The position numbers and the translations under genes were made by a program. 6,716 nt of DNA, taken from the NCBI GenBank assembly GCA_024404395.1, contig JAKSPZ010000051.1:1-6716 (forward strand), read 5' to 3'. The notes beneath the pieces were generated by a model. The model was not told the DNA's origin. It saw nothing but the letters and a program-made list of their open reading frames with translations, and ran no database searches. Positions 1 to 6,716 of this stretch are shown one piece after another. Source of the DNA: Clostridia bacterium. Its GTDB lineage: Bacteria; Bacillota; Clostridia; Christensenellales; Aristaeellaceae. Within the stretch, counting starts at the first letter, position 1, and each line of letters starts with the position of its first letter.

Positions 1-1499
1 ACGGTGTGATCCTTGTAGATCCTGCCGTTGGGGGTCCTTGAATAGATGGGGGTGTAATTGGCGGTCAGGGCGTCCAGCGCGACGGACTGCCATTCGTCGG
101 TGATTTCGATGCTCTCGATCGCGTCCGAAGTGAAGTTCGCCACAACGTATCTCACGCTGCGGTCGTTGAGCACCGTCACGGTCTCTTCAAGCCACTGGTC
201 CGGGTTGCAGTTGAGGCGGCAAAAGTACCGCATGTCGGGGGAGACGCCGCAGGCCATGTAGTAGCCCATGTCCAGCGAGCCGAAGTTCATGAGCGTGTTG
301 TCCGCATCGGCGTTGACGATCCCGGCGATGTCGTGATAGGAACTGTCCTCATAGCGGGAGCCGATGAAGGGCACGGGCTTGCCGAGGACGATGACGGCGG
401 CGAGGGCGAGGACAGCCACGGCAATGCCGCCGAAACGGGCAAAGGGCAGCCGACTGAGCAGACGATCCGCCAAGGGCAGGCAGAACACAGCGAAGGGGAC
501 AAAGCCCATGGCATAATAGGTGTAGCCCACGCCGTTGAAGTGCATGCAGGCGGTAGCGATGACGGCGGCGATGAATACAAAGGCTTTCATCCGCTTGCCG
601 ACCCGCTTCTCAAGGAAGAACAGGTTGAGGACGGAGAGCGCCAGCACCGCGGTGAAGACGAAGTTCCTGCGGAGGATCAGGCAGCGCACCGTGCCCGCCG
701 CGATCCTGAACCAGAAGGGACGGCCGAGGTTGACCGTGCCGTACTGGGTGGCGTTGTCCAGAAGATAAATGCTGAGAAACTCGCTCAGGAATCCGCATGC
801 GGCTGCCCAGAGCAGGCAGGCGCCGACGACCGCCGCCATGCCCAGCAGGTAGACCAGACACATCTTCACGGCGCGGAGCAGCCCGCGATCCTCAATGACC
901 GCCTCGATGGCGAGGAAGGCCATGAAGGCGAAGGGCAGACCCAGCAGGCTGTATTTCCACATGGCGATGACGCCCGCGCCCATGCCGTTGACCAGCAGGG
1001 TGCGATAGGTCACCGTCCTGCCCTCATAACCGTGGGCGACAATGGCGTCCATGGTCAGGGCGAGGAAGGGGAGCAGCATCTCCTCCGCAGAGTCGCCGCA
1101 GCTGAACATGGGCGACAGGCAGATCACCGCAGCGACGGCGGTCATCCAGAAGGCGGAGAGTTGCGGACGGAACCGTCGGGCGGTCCTCAGCATGATGAGC
1201 AGCGTCGCGGTGAGGGCGACGAGCTCAAACCAGAAGATGCCGTGGTAGTTCCCCGGGGAGATGAGCAGCGCTGCGCTGTGGACCAGAAACGCGAGGGGAC
1301 CCTTCTGATCGATCAGATCGCGATAGGGCATCTTGCCGTCAAGGATGCCCTGTCCAACGGTGAAGAAGATGTTCACGTCGTCCCAGGGATTGACGGGATA
1401 GAGGTAGCTGTTCAGGCTGAGCAGCATCAGGATGACAAAAGCGGAGATCAGGCAGACAGCGATGTCCTTCCGCTTCAGGAGGGCGCTCTTTTCAACCAT
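1..1499 (-). CDS. Multi-pass membrane protein, GT-C / family 39-like glycosyltransferase (3' end outside window)
   Basis: An open frame of 499 codons runs from ATG at 1499 to the left edge without a stop, so the C-terminus is missing. About ten hydrophobic segments are visible, near residues 12-32, 69-80, 87-105, 116-131, 140-154, 168-200, 212-238, 281-296, 305-318, 325-342 and 357-373. A more polar tail, 374-499, follows and is probably extracytoplasmic. The loop after the first helix holds WDD (39-41), FF (45-46), an LDGKMPYRD block (53-61) and DQKGPL (64-69). This loop layout is typical of bacterial GT-C / ArnT-like (GT39) proteins, which move sugars from polyprenyl-phosphate donors to envelope acceptors; Asp40 or Asp41 would be the candidate catalytic acid. 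Acceptor and sugar cannot be read from sequence. An in-frame TGA lies two codons before the ATG, so no longer start exists. No good Shine-Dalgarno is visible (only GAG at 1510-1508), and the gene begins 9 bases after the dnaE stop, so translational coupling is likely. A plain hypothetical membrane protein is the alternative. Confidence 0.72.
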   Translation of the reverse strand, partial: MVEKSALLKRKDIAVCLISAFVILMLLSLNSYLYPVNPWDDVNIFFTVGQGILDGKMPYRDLIDQKGPLAFLVHSAALLISPGNYHGIFWFELVALTATLLIMLRTARRFRPQLSAFWMTAVAAVICLSPMFSCGDSAEEMLLPFLALTMDAIVAHGYEGRTVTYRTLLVNGMGAGVIAMWKYSLLGLPFAFMAFLAIEAVIEDRGLLRAVKMCLVYLLGMAAVVGACLLWAAACGFLSEFLSIYLLDNATQYGTVNLGRPFWFRIAAGTVRCLILRRNFVFTAVLALSVLNLFFLEKRVGKRMKAFVFIAAVIATACMHFNGVGYTYYAMGFVPFAVFCLPLADRLLSRLPFARFGGIAVAVLALAAVIVLGKPVPFIGSRYEDSSYHDIAGIVNADADNTLMNFGSLDMGYYMACGVSPDMRYFCRLNCNPDQWLEETVTVLNDRSVRYVVANFTSDAIESIEITDEWQSVALDALTANYTPIYSRTPNGRIYKDHT

Positions 1500-1508
1500 A
1501 TGTCAAAC

Positions 1509-4500
1509 TCATTTCAGGACCACGCTGCCCTTGCCCAGCAGGGCTTCGAGGGCGGTGTGGCGATAATTGATGTCCACCCAGTACTCCCGCGGCGCCTTGT
1601 AGGTGACGCCCTCTTCCGTCATGTACAGGAAGACGGGGATGTTGCCGGGGGTATCCTGCAGCAGGGTCAGGGCGGGTTCGCGGCGGGCGGCGTCCACCTT
1701 CAGATAGAGCTTGCGTTCGGAGGCGGTGACCTGCGTGTTGACGGTCATGGGGACGACCTTGTCCAGCAGGAGCTTCGGATCCTCTTCCTCGCGGATGCTC
1801 AGCCGTCCTGTCATGAGGACGGGGGTATCGGGAACGATGGCATTGCCCACGCGCTCGTAGACCTTGGGGAAGACCAGCACCTCGGTGACGCCGTAGATGT
1901 CCTCCAGCTGCACGAAGGCCATCATGCTGCCGTTCTTGGTGGCTTTCATCTTCTTGTCGGCGACGAGTCCGCCCAAAGTGATCTCTCTGCCGTCGGCGGC
2001 CATGGCCTGCTCGGGGGGCAGTTCCTTCAGTTCGGACAGCACCTGCGCGTTCCACTCAAGGTTGTTCAGCACGGCGGCGTACTCGTCCAGCGGATGACCC
2101 GAGATGTAGACGCCCGTGGTCTCCTTCTCCATGGCCAGCTTCTCGCGATAGGCGAATTCCTTCAGGGCGGGCATCGGCGGCGGCTCGACCTTCACTTCGG
2201 CGTCTGCGAAGCCGAACAAAGAGAGCTGACCTTCCACCGCGCCCTTGCGGCGTTTCATCTCGCCGTCCATGGCGTGTTCGTATACGCACAGCTTCTGGCT
2301 GCGGGCACCGGGCAGATCGTCCATGGCACCCGAGCGGATCAGGGCTTCCACGCCCTTCTTGTTCAGCAGGGAGCCCGCCATGCGGCCGATGAAGTCGTAC
2401 AGGTCGGAGAAAGGACCGTTGGCTTCGCGCTCGGCGGTGATGGCCTGAACGGGGGCGTGACCGAGGCTCTTGATGGCGGCCAGACCGAAGCGGATGGCCT
2501 TCTTGCCGCCGTTGACCTCGACGGTGAAGTTCTCCTCCGAACGGTTCAGGTCCGGCGGCAGCACCGAGATGCCCCGCTTGCGGCAGTTCTGGATATAGTA
2601 GGCCACCTTGTCCGTATTGCTCATGAAAGAGTTCATCAGCGCGGCAAAGAACTCCTCGGGATAGTGGACCTTCAGGTAGGCGGTCTGCACAGCCACCACG
2701 GCATAGGCAGCGGCGTGGGATTTGTTGAAGGCGTAGCTGGCGAAGGCGGTCATCTCGTCGAAGATCTTTTCGGCGACCTCGGCGGAGACGCCGTTCCGCA
2801 CGCAGCCGGGGACGACGATCTTGCCGTCCTCCTCCTGACCGTTGATGAAGATGGCCTTCTCGCGGGCCATGACGTCGTGCTTCTTCTTCGCCATGGCGCG
2901 GCGGACCAGGTCGCTTCGACCCATGGAATAGCCCGCAAGGTCGCGGACGATCTGCATGACCTGTTCCTGATAGACCATACAGCCGTAAGTGACGTCCAGA
3001 ATGGGCTTCAGTTTGTCGGTGAGATACTTGACCGACGTGGGATCCTGCTTGCCCGCGATGTACCTCGGAATGGAGTCCATGGGACCGGGGCGGTACAGGG
3101 AGATGGCGGCGATGATGTCCTCAAAGTTGCCGGGACGCATCTGCATGAGGAAGCGGCGCATGCCCGAGGATTCCAGCTGGAACACGCCGTCGGTATCGCC
3201 GTCGCTGATGATGCGGTACACCTCGGGGTCGTCCAGCGGGATGTCGCCCGCGTCGCACACGTCGGCGCCGTTCTTCCGCGCCATTTCGATGCTGTCCATG
3301 ATGACGTTCAGGGTGCGCAGACCCAGAAAGTCCATCTTCAGCAGACCCAGCGCCTCGACGGTGGTCATGGGGAACTGGGTGGTGATGACGTCGTCATTGG
3401 TCTGGAGGGGGCAGTACTCCACCACGGGGTCGGCGGTGATCAGCACGCCCGCCGCGTGGGTGGAGGCGTTTCTCGGCATGCCTTCCAGCTTCAGGGACAT
3501 ATCGATGAGTCGCTTGACGTCCTCATCGTTGTCATAGGCGCGCTTCAGTTCGGGATTGACGCTCAGGGCGCGCTCCAGGGTGATGTTCAGTTCAAAGGGC
3601 ACCAGCTTGGCGATGGCGTCCACCTGCTGGTAGCTCATGCCCAGCACACGACCCACGTCGCGCAGGACCGCGCGGGCGGCCATGGTGCCGAAGGTGATGA
3701 TCTGGGAAACGTGATCGGTGCCGTAGCGGCGGCGGACATAATCGATGACCTTGCCGCGGCGCTCGTAGTCGAAGTCACAGTCGATATCGGGCATGGACAC
3801 GCGCTCGGGGTTGAGGAAGCGCTCGAAGACCAGACCGTACTTCAGCGGGTCGATCTCCGTGATGCCCAGAGCATAGGCGACGATGGAGCCCGCGCCGCTG
3901 CCGCGTCCGGGACCGACGCCAACGCCGTGGGTCTTGGCGTAATGGATGAAATCCCAGACGATCAGGAAGTAGTCGGTGTACCCCATGGTGATGATGGTAC
4001 TGAGCTCGTATTCCATGCGCTGACGGGCCTCTTCGGAATCGCCGTAGCGTTTGAACAGACCTTCCTCCGTCAGCTTGCGCAGATAGCCCACGTTGGTCTC
4101 CCCTTCGGGCAGGGGGAAGGCGGGCAGATAGGTGTGGCTGAAATCGAAGTCCACATTGCAGCGCGCGGCGATCTCACCCGTCCGCGCAATGGCGTCGGGG
4201 AAGTTGGGGAACAGCGCCTGCATCTCTTCTTCGGATTTGACGTACAGCTGATCGGTGTGCATCCGCATGCGGTTCTCATCCGACAGCTGCTTGCCCGTCT
4301 GGATGCACATCAGCACTTCCTGAGCGGAAGCGTCCTCGCGGGTGAGGTAGTGGCAGTCGTTGGTGACCACCATCGGGATGTCCAGCGACCGCGCCAGACG
4401 CACCAGCCGCGGATTGACCTGCTTGTCCTCGGGGAGCCCGTGATCCTGCAGCTCGATGAAGAAATTGTCCCTGCCGAAGATCGCGAGATACTTCTCCGCC

Positions 4501-4961
4501 ATCTTCCTTGCGTCCTCGTCCCGTCCGTCCAGAAGGAGCTTCGGGATGTCGCCGGAGAGGCAGGCGGACAGCGCGATCAGACCCTCGTGATACTTCTCGA
4601 GGGTCGCGTAGTCCACGCGGGGCTTGTAGTAGAAGCCGCGGACAAAGCCTTCGCTGACCAGATGGGACAGATTCCGATAGCCCTGCTGGTTTTCGCACAG
4701 GAGGATGAGGTGGCTGTACTCGCGCATCTGACCGGACTTGGCGTCCATATCGGAGCACACATAGACCTCACAGCCGATGACGGGATGGATGCCCGCCGCC
4801 TTGGCCTCCCGATAGAAATCCACAACGCCGTACATGACACCGTGATCGGTGATGGCGCAGGCGTCCATGCCCAGCGCCTTCAGCCGCTTCATCAGCGGTT
4901 TGATGGAACAGGCGCCGTCCAGCAGGCTGTATTCGGTATGCAGGTGGAGATGTGCAAACAT
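1509..4961 (-). CDS. dnaE: DNA polymerase III subunit alpha (DnaE)
   Basis: This complete 1150-residue protein is the catalytic subunit of the replicative polymerase, close in length to E. coli DnaE (1160). An N-terminal PHP domain (about 1-270) opens with HLHLHTEYSLLDG and keeps all expected metal ligands: H6, H8, D15, H40, E65, H84, C134, D202, H204. The C-family polymerase core follows, with GPGRGSGAGS at 350-359, the catalytic motif PDIDCDF at 391-397 (Asp394 and Asp396, matching E. coli D401/D403) and KMDFLGLRTL from 542 (Asp544, matching D555). The fingers region spans about 560-800, a helix-hairpin-helix region about 800-885, a beta-clamp motif QLSLF at 912-916, and an OB fold about 992-1075, before a short C-terminal domain. 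There is no DnaQ-type exonuclease insertion, so it is not PolC. The ATG at 4961 lies 7 bases after the kinase stop, with a ribosome site inside the kinase's last codons. In Bacillota, DnaE usually works beside PolC; whether this host has PolC is unknown. No frameshift or missing motif was seen. Confidence 0.98.
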   Translation of the reverse strand: MFAHLHLHTEYSLLDGACSIKPLMKRLKALGMDACAITDHGVMYGVVDFYREAKAAGIHPVIGCEVYVCSDMDAKSGQMREYSHLILLCENQQGYRNLSHLVSEGFVRGFYYKPRVDYATLEKYHEGLIALSACLSGDIPKLLLDGRDEDARKMAEKYLAIFGRDNFFIELQDHGLPEDKQVNPRLVRLARSLDIPMVVTNDCHYLTREDASAQEVLMCIQTGKQLSDENRMRMHTDQLYVKSEEEMQALFPNFPDAIARTGEIAARCNVDFDFSHTYLPAFPLPEGETNVGYLRKLTEEGLFKRYGDSEEARQRMEYELSTIITMGYTDYFLIVWDFIHYAKTHGVGVGPGRGSGAGSIVAYALGITEIDPLKYGLVFERFLNPERVSMPDIDCDFDYERRGKVIDYVRRRYGTDHVSQIITFGTMAARAVLRDVGRVLGMSYQQVDAIAKLVPFELNITLERALSVNPELKRAYDNDEDVKRLIDMSLKLEGMPRNASTHAAGVLITADPVVEYCPLQTNDDVITTQFPMTTVEALGLLKMDFLGLRTLNVIMDSIEMARKNGADVCDAGDIPLDDPEVYRIISDGDTDGVFQLESSGMRRFLMQMRPGNFEDIIAAISLYRPGPMDSIPRYIAGKQDPTSVKYLTDKLKPILDVTYGCMVYQEQVMQIVRDLAGYSMGRSDLVRRAMAKKKHDVMAREKAIFINGQEEDGKIVVPGCVRNGVSAEVAEKIFDEMTAFASYAFNKSHAAAYAVVAVQTAYLKVHYPEEFFAALMNSFMSNTDKVAYYIQNCRKRGISVLPPDLNRSEENFTVEVNGGKKAIRFGLAAIKSLGHAPVQAITAEREANGPFSDLYDFIGRMAGSLLNKKGVEALIRSGAMDDLPGARSQKLCVYEHAMDGEMKRRKGAVEGQLSLFGFADAEVKVEPPPMPALKEFAYREKLAMEKETTGVYISGHPLDEYAAVLNNLEWNAQVLSELKELPPEQAMAADGREITLGGLVADKKMKATKNGSMMAFVQLEDIYGVTEVLVFPKVYERVGNAIVPDTPVLMTGRLSIREEEDPKLLLDKVVPMTVNTQVTASERKLYLKVDAARREPALTLLQDTPGNIPVFLYMTEEGVTYKAPREYWVDINYRHTALEALLGKGSVVLK

Positions 4962-4968
4962 GCTTGTA

Positions 4969-6615
4969 TTATTCCTCGTCGCGATAGAAGCAGCATCCGC
5001 CGATGAACTCTCTCAGCAGGGAGTTGATGGGAACTTCGTCCTCCGCGTCGGCGGTGCGGATATAGTTGAGGGCCTTGACCAGTCGCCGCGCCATGGTGAA
5101 ATGGGGGCTGTCGGGCTGCACGGCGGAGAGGATGGGGTAGGCATACTTCTTCATGATGGGCAGCTCGTAGGTCATGGAGGAGTTGAACATGGCGTCCGCC
5201 TCTTCCTGGAAGGGGAAGATGTATTTCTTTTCGCCGTTGCGCACGGAATCCCACATGGCCATGGTCTCTTCGGGCAGGGTGCCGCGGAATTTGTAATCGC
5301 GGACGATGCGGCGCAGGAGTCGGGCGTCGGTGGTGCGGATGCGGTTGTGGTCGTCCAGATTCAGCATGGTGAGCGCGGAGATGTAGACCTTGAACTTCAT
5401 CTCGCGGGGCACGCCGGCGGTGAGGGCGTCGTTCAGACCGTGGATGCCCTCGATGACGATGGGATGACCCGGCTCCACACTGACGGGATGGGTCACTGCC
5501 ATGCGCTCGCCCGTCTTGAAATCAAAGGTGGGCGCGTCCACCGTCTCGCCCTTCAGCAGGCGGTTCAGGTGCTCGCTGATGAGGGGCGTGTCCAGCGTGT
5601 CGATGCGCTCCAGGTCGATGGAACCGTCGGCCTCTCTGGGCAGGGTGTCGCGGTTGAGATAGTAGTCGTCCAGCGACATCTTCACCGGGCGCAGACCCAG
5701 CACGCGCAGGGCGATCATCATGCGGTTGGCAAAGGTGGTCTTGCCCGAGGAGGAGGGACCCGCGATCAGCAGCACGCGGGCGCCCGAGGCGTGGAAACGG
5801 TCCGCGATGGCCTGGATCTTCTTCTCCTGCAGGGCTTCCGAGGTGCGGATCAGCTCCCGATAGCCGCCGTTGTCGATGAGGGCGTTCAGGTCGGGGGCGT
5901 TGGTGCAGTTGAGGATGTTGTTCCAGTCCGCCATCTCGGCGTAGATATTGAAGAGCTTGGGATGATCGGTGAACTTGGCGGGACGGTCGGGATGCTCCCA
6001 GTCGGGACCCAGCAGCACCGCGCCGTCGCGATAGGCGACCACGGCGAACGCGCCCACACGACCCGTATCGGGCACCATCTTGCCGTAGTAATAGTCGCGG
6101 ACGCCGTCGATCTCGTACAGCGTGAGATAGGGGACCTGTCGGTAGCTCAGCAGGCGCAGACGGTCCTCGTCGCCCGTTTCCGCGAAAGTGCGGCGGGCTT
6201 CTTCCGTGGTGACTTCATAGCGACGCAGGGGCAGATTCTTCTCTGTCAGCGCCTTCATTTCGTTTTCGACCGCCGCTGCCAGCTTTTCGGAGGCGGGGAC
6301 GTTGATGAGTTTGATATATAAGCCTTCGCCGAAGGAATGCTCGAATCGGGCCTTGGCTTCGGGGGCGACCTTCTTCAGTGCGGTGAGGAACAGCAGCTGA
6401 CGGGAGCGCTCCAAGATTCGACGACCTTCCTCGTCGGCGACGGTGAGCGTGCGGGCGAAGGCGTATTCCTCCGCGGGCTCCGTCAGGGAATGGGTACGAC
6501 CGCGCACGGAGATGCCCACAGCCCCCGCCCCCTTGTCGGGCAGGTTTACCAGCAGGCTGTCCCAGTTCGCGCCCTCAGCGCATTGCATTTCAATTCCGTT
6601 GATCTTCAGAAACAT
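4969..6615 (-). CDS. Nucleoside (uridine) kinase with N-terminal TGS / ThrRS-like domains
   Basis: This complete 548-residue protein is about twice the length of a simple uridine kinase. Residues 1-60 resemble a TGS ubiquitin-like domain, and about 61-200 resemble the threonyl-tRNA synthetase editing (SAD) domain, including VPDTGRVGAF at 181-190. From about 265 a P-loop kinase of the uridine kinase/phosphoribulokinase family follows: Walker A GPSSSGKTT (286-294), SLDDYY (314-319), a phosphate/metal-site strand VIEGIHGLN (387-395) and the lid-type Arg motif RRIVRDYKFRG (435-445). The C-terminal LREFIGG (534-540) recurs, as I recall, in this fused family in Clostridia and relatives. Simple members phosphorylate uridine and cytidine in cytosolic pyrimidine salvage; the substrate of the fused form is less certain. 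The ThrRS-like part lacks the HxxxH and CxxxH residues of active editing domains, so tRNA hydrolysis is not expected. The ATG at 6615 has a ribosome site 5 bases upstream and follows a clear promoter. It appears to be first in a transcript with dnaE and the membrane gene. Confidence 0.93.
   Translation of the reverse strand: MFLKINGIEMQCAEGANWDSLLVNLPDKGAGAVGISVRGRTHSLTEPAEEYAFARTLTVADEEGRRILERSRQLLFLTALKKVAPEAKARFEHSFGEGLYIKLINVPASEKLAAAVENEMKALTEKNLPLRRYEVTTEEARRTFAETGDEDRLRLLSYRQVPYLTLYEIDGVRDYYYGKMVPDTGRVGAFAVVAYRDGAVLLGPDWEHPDRPAKFTDHPKLFNIYAEMADWNNILNCTNAPDLNALIDNGGYRELIRTSEALQEKKIQAIADRFHASGARVLLIAGPSSSGKTTFANRMMIALRVLGLRPVKMSLDDYYLNRDTLPREADGSIDLERIDTLDTPLISEHLNRLLKGETVDAPTFDFKTGERMAVTHPVSVEPGHPIVIEGIHGLNDALTAGVPREMKFKVYISALTMLNLDDHNRIRTTDARLLRRIVRDYKFRGTLPEETMAMWDSVRNGEKKYIFPFQEEADAMFNSSMTYELPIMKKYAYPILSAVQPDSPHFTMARRLVKALNYIRTADAEDEVPINSLLREFIGGCCFYRDEE
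4972..4977 (-). promoter_or_regulatory. Ribosome binding site of dnaE, inside the kinase 3' end
   Basis: GAGGAA at 4977-4972 is formed by the last two Glu codons of the kinase gene. It lies 10 bases before the dnaE ATG at 4961, slightly longer than optimal. It supports the dnaE start at 4961 and suggests that ribosomes finishing the kinase hand over to dnaE. Confidence 0.55.
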
Positions 6616-6620
6616 ATATA

Positions 6621-6627
6621 ATCACCC
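6621..6627 (-). promoter_or_regulatory. Ribosome binding site of the kinase gene
   Basis: GGGTGAT at 6627-6621 matches the 3' part of the extended Shine-Dalgarno sequence (GGAGGTGAT) and ends 5 bases before the ATG at 6615. It supports that ATG over downstream alternatives. It lies at or next to the predicted transcription start, so the transcript would have almost no 5' leader beyond the site itself. Confidence 0.65.
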
Positions 6628-6633
6628 AACAAT

Positions 6634-6662
6634 ATTATACCATCCTTTGAAACACGCTGCAA
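6634..6662 (-). promoter_or_regulatory. Sigma-A-type extended -10 promoter of the kinase-dnaE cluster
   Basis: On the minus strand a perfect TATAAT occupies 6639-6634 and is preceded by TGG, giving the extended -10 form TGnTATAAT. A -35-like TTGCAG lies at 6662-6657 with an exact 17-base spacer; it matches the TTGACA consensus only in the TTG, which fits a promoter that leans on the extended -10. The predicted start of transcription is near 6627, only about 12 bases before the kinase ATG. No other equally good promoter was noticed within the downstream cluster, so it may drive all three genes. No operator or riboswitch is visible, and the leader is too short to hold one. Confidence 0.75.
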
Positions 6663-6716
6663 CAACAAAAAGAAAAGGCGGACAATGCTATTTGCAGTAG
6701 CTTCCCTCGAGCGAAC
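6663..6716. other. Right-edge remnant: possible tail of an upstream minus-strand gene
   Basis: On the minus strand one frame reads SLEGSYCK and stops at TAG (6690-6688), which could be the end of an upstream gene. It is followed by GCC and a T-rich run (TTTTCTTTTT, about 6679-6670). Only a weak, bulged stem (GGGAAGC against GCATTGTCC) could precede that run, so a Rho-independent terminator is doubtful. On the plus strand an ATG at 6685 opens MLFAVASLER to the edge, preceded by AAAGGCGG; this could be the start of a divergent gene. Too little sequence is present to choose between the two, and neither peptide is recognised. Confidence 0.25.

Noticed and set aside
1492..2055. Minus-strand 187-codon frame overlapping the dnaE 3' end
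   Set aside because: It is an out-of-frame reading of dnaE, with Arg/Pro/Gly-rich shadow composition.
2989..3537. Plus-strand 182-codon frame
   Set aside because: It lies wholly antisense to the dnaE polymerase core, is Ser/Met/Arg-rich shadow translation and matches no known family.
333..5006. Giant plus-strand open frame of 1557 codons
   Set aside because: It is codon-aligned antisense to dnaE and the membrane gene, both of which have strong protein-family evidence. Its composition is a His/Gly/Asp/Val-rich artefact with no recognisable domain.
4849..6321. Plus-strand open frame of 490 codons
   Set aside because: It is mostly codon-aligned antisense to the kinase gene, with no recognisable motif and no ribosome site noted.
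6617..6622. Plus-strand TATAAT as a divergent promoter
   Set aside because: It has no -35 at usable spacing (TTGATC lies only 12 bases upstream), and it falls in AT-rich sequence over the kinase start where such a match is expected by chance.
6687..6701. Small inverted repeat GCTA...TAGC as terminator or operator
   Set aside because: The stem is only 4 bp and is separated from the T-rich run by about 10 bases, so it is too weak to call.
6685..6716. Divergent plus-strand gene start (MLFAVASLER...)
   Set aside because: Only ten codons are visible. The ribosome site is mediocre, and the minus-strand reading as the tail of an upstream gene is at least as good.

Overview
The window is a compact minus-strand gene cluster from a GC-rich bacterium. 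Three genes read right to left almost without gaps. In transcription order they are: a nucleoside (uridine) kinase carrying a threonyl-tRNA-synthetase-like N-terminus (6615-4969), the replicative DNA polymerase III alpha subunit DnaE (4961-1509), and a multi-pass membrane protein resembling GT-C / family 39 glycosyltransferases (1499 to beyond the left edge). Gaps between genes are 7 and 9 bases.

The likely host is a GC-rich member of the Bacillota, probably Clostridia. This is inference, resting on the fused-kinase architecture, a DnaE with an intact PHP domain and a canonical clamp-binding motif, and a strong sigma-A-type extended -10 promoter followed by a GGGTGAT ribosome binding site. 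No rRNA or marker gene settles the taxonomy.

Region by region: 6663-6716 is a short remnant at the right edge, probably the last codons of an upstream minus-strand gene, or less likely the first codons of a divergent gene. 6616-6662 is an AT-rich island with the promoter and ribosome binding site that seem to drive the whole cluster. 4969-6615 is the kinase, whose last two Glu codons form the Shine-Dalgarno of dnaE. 1509-4961 is a complete dnaE. 1-1499 is the membrane glycosyltransferase-like gene, which has its start in the window and no stop.

The genes are functionally mixed: nucleotide salvage, chromosome replication and envelope glycosylation. They look co-transcribed because of spacing and the single visible promoter, not because they form one known pathway. 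I saw no CRISPR array, tRNA, rRNA, insertion sequence, phage gene or defence/toxin system. The very long plus-strand open frames (333-5006 and 4849-6321) are codon-aligned shadows of the real genes. The most notable points are the complete PHP metal-ligand set in DnaE, the loss of the editing-site residues in the kinase's tRNA-synthetase-like domain, and the strict avoidance of TTA, CTA and TCA codons that creates the giant shadow frames. I do not see convincing evidence of a new biological system here.
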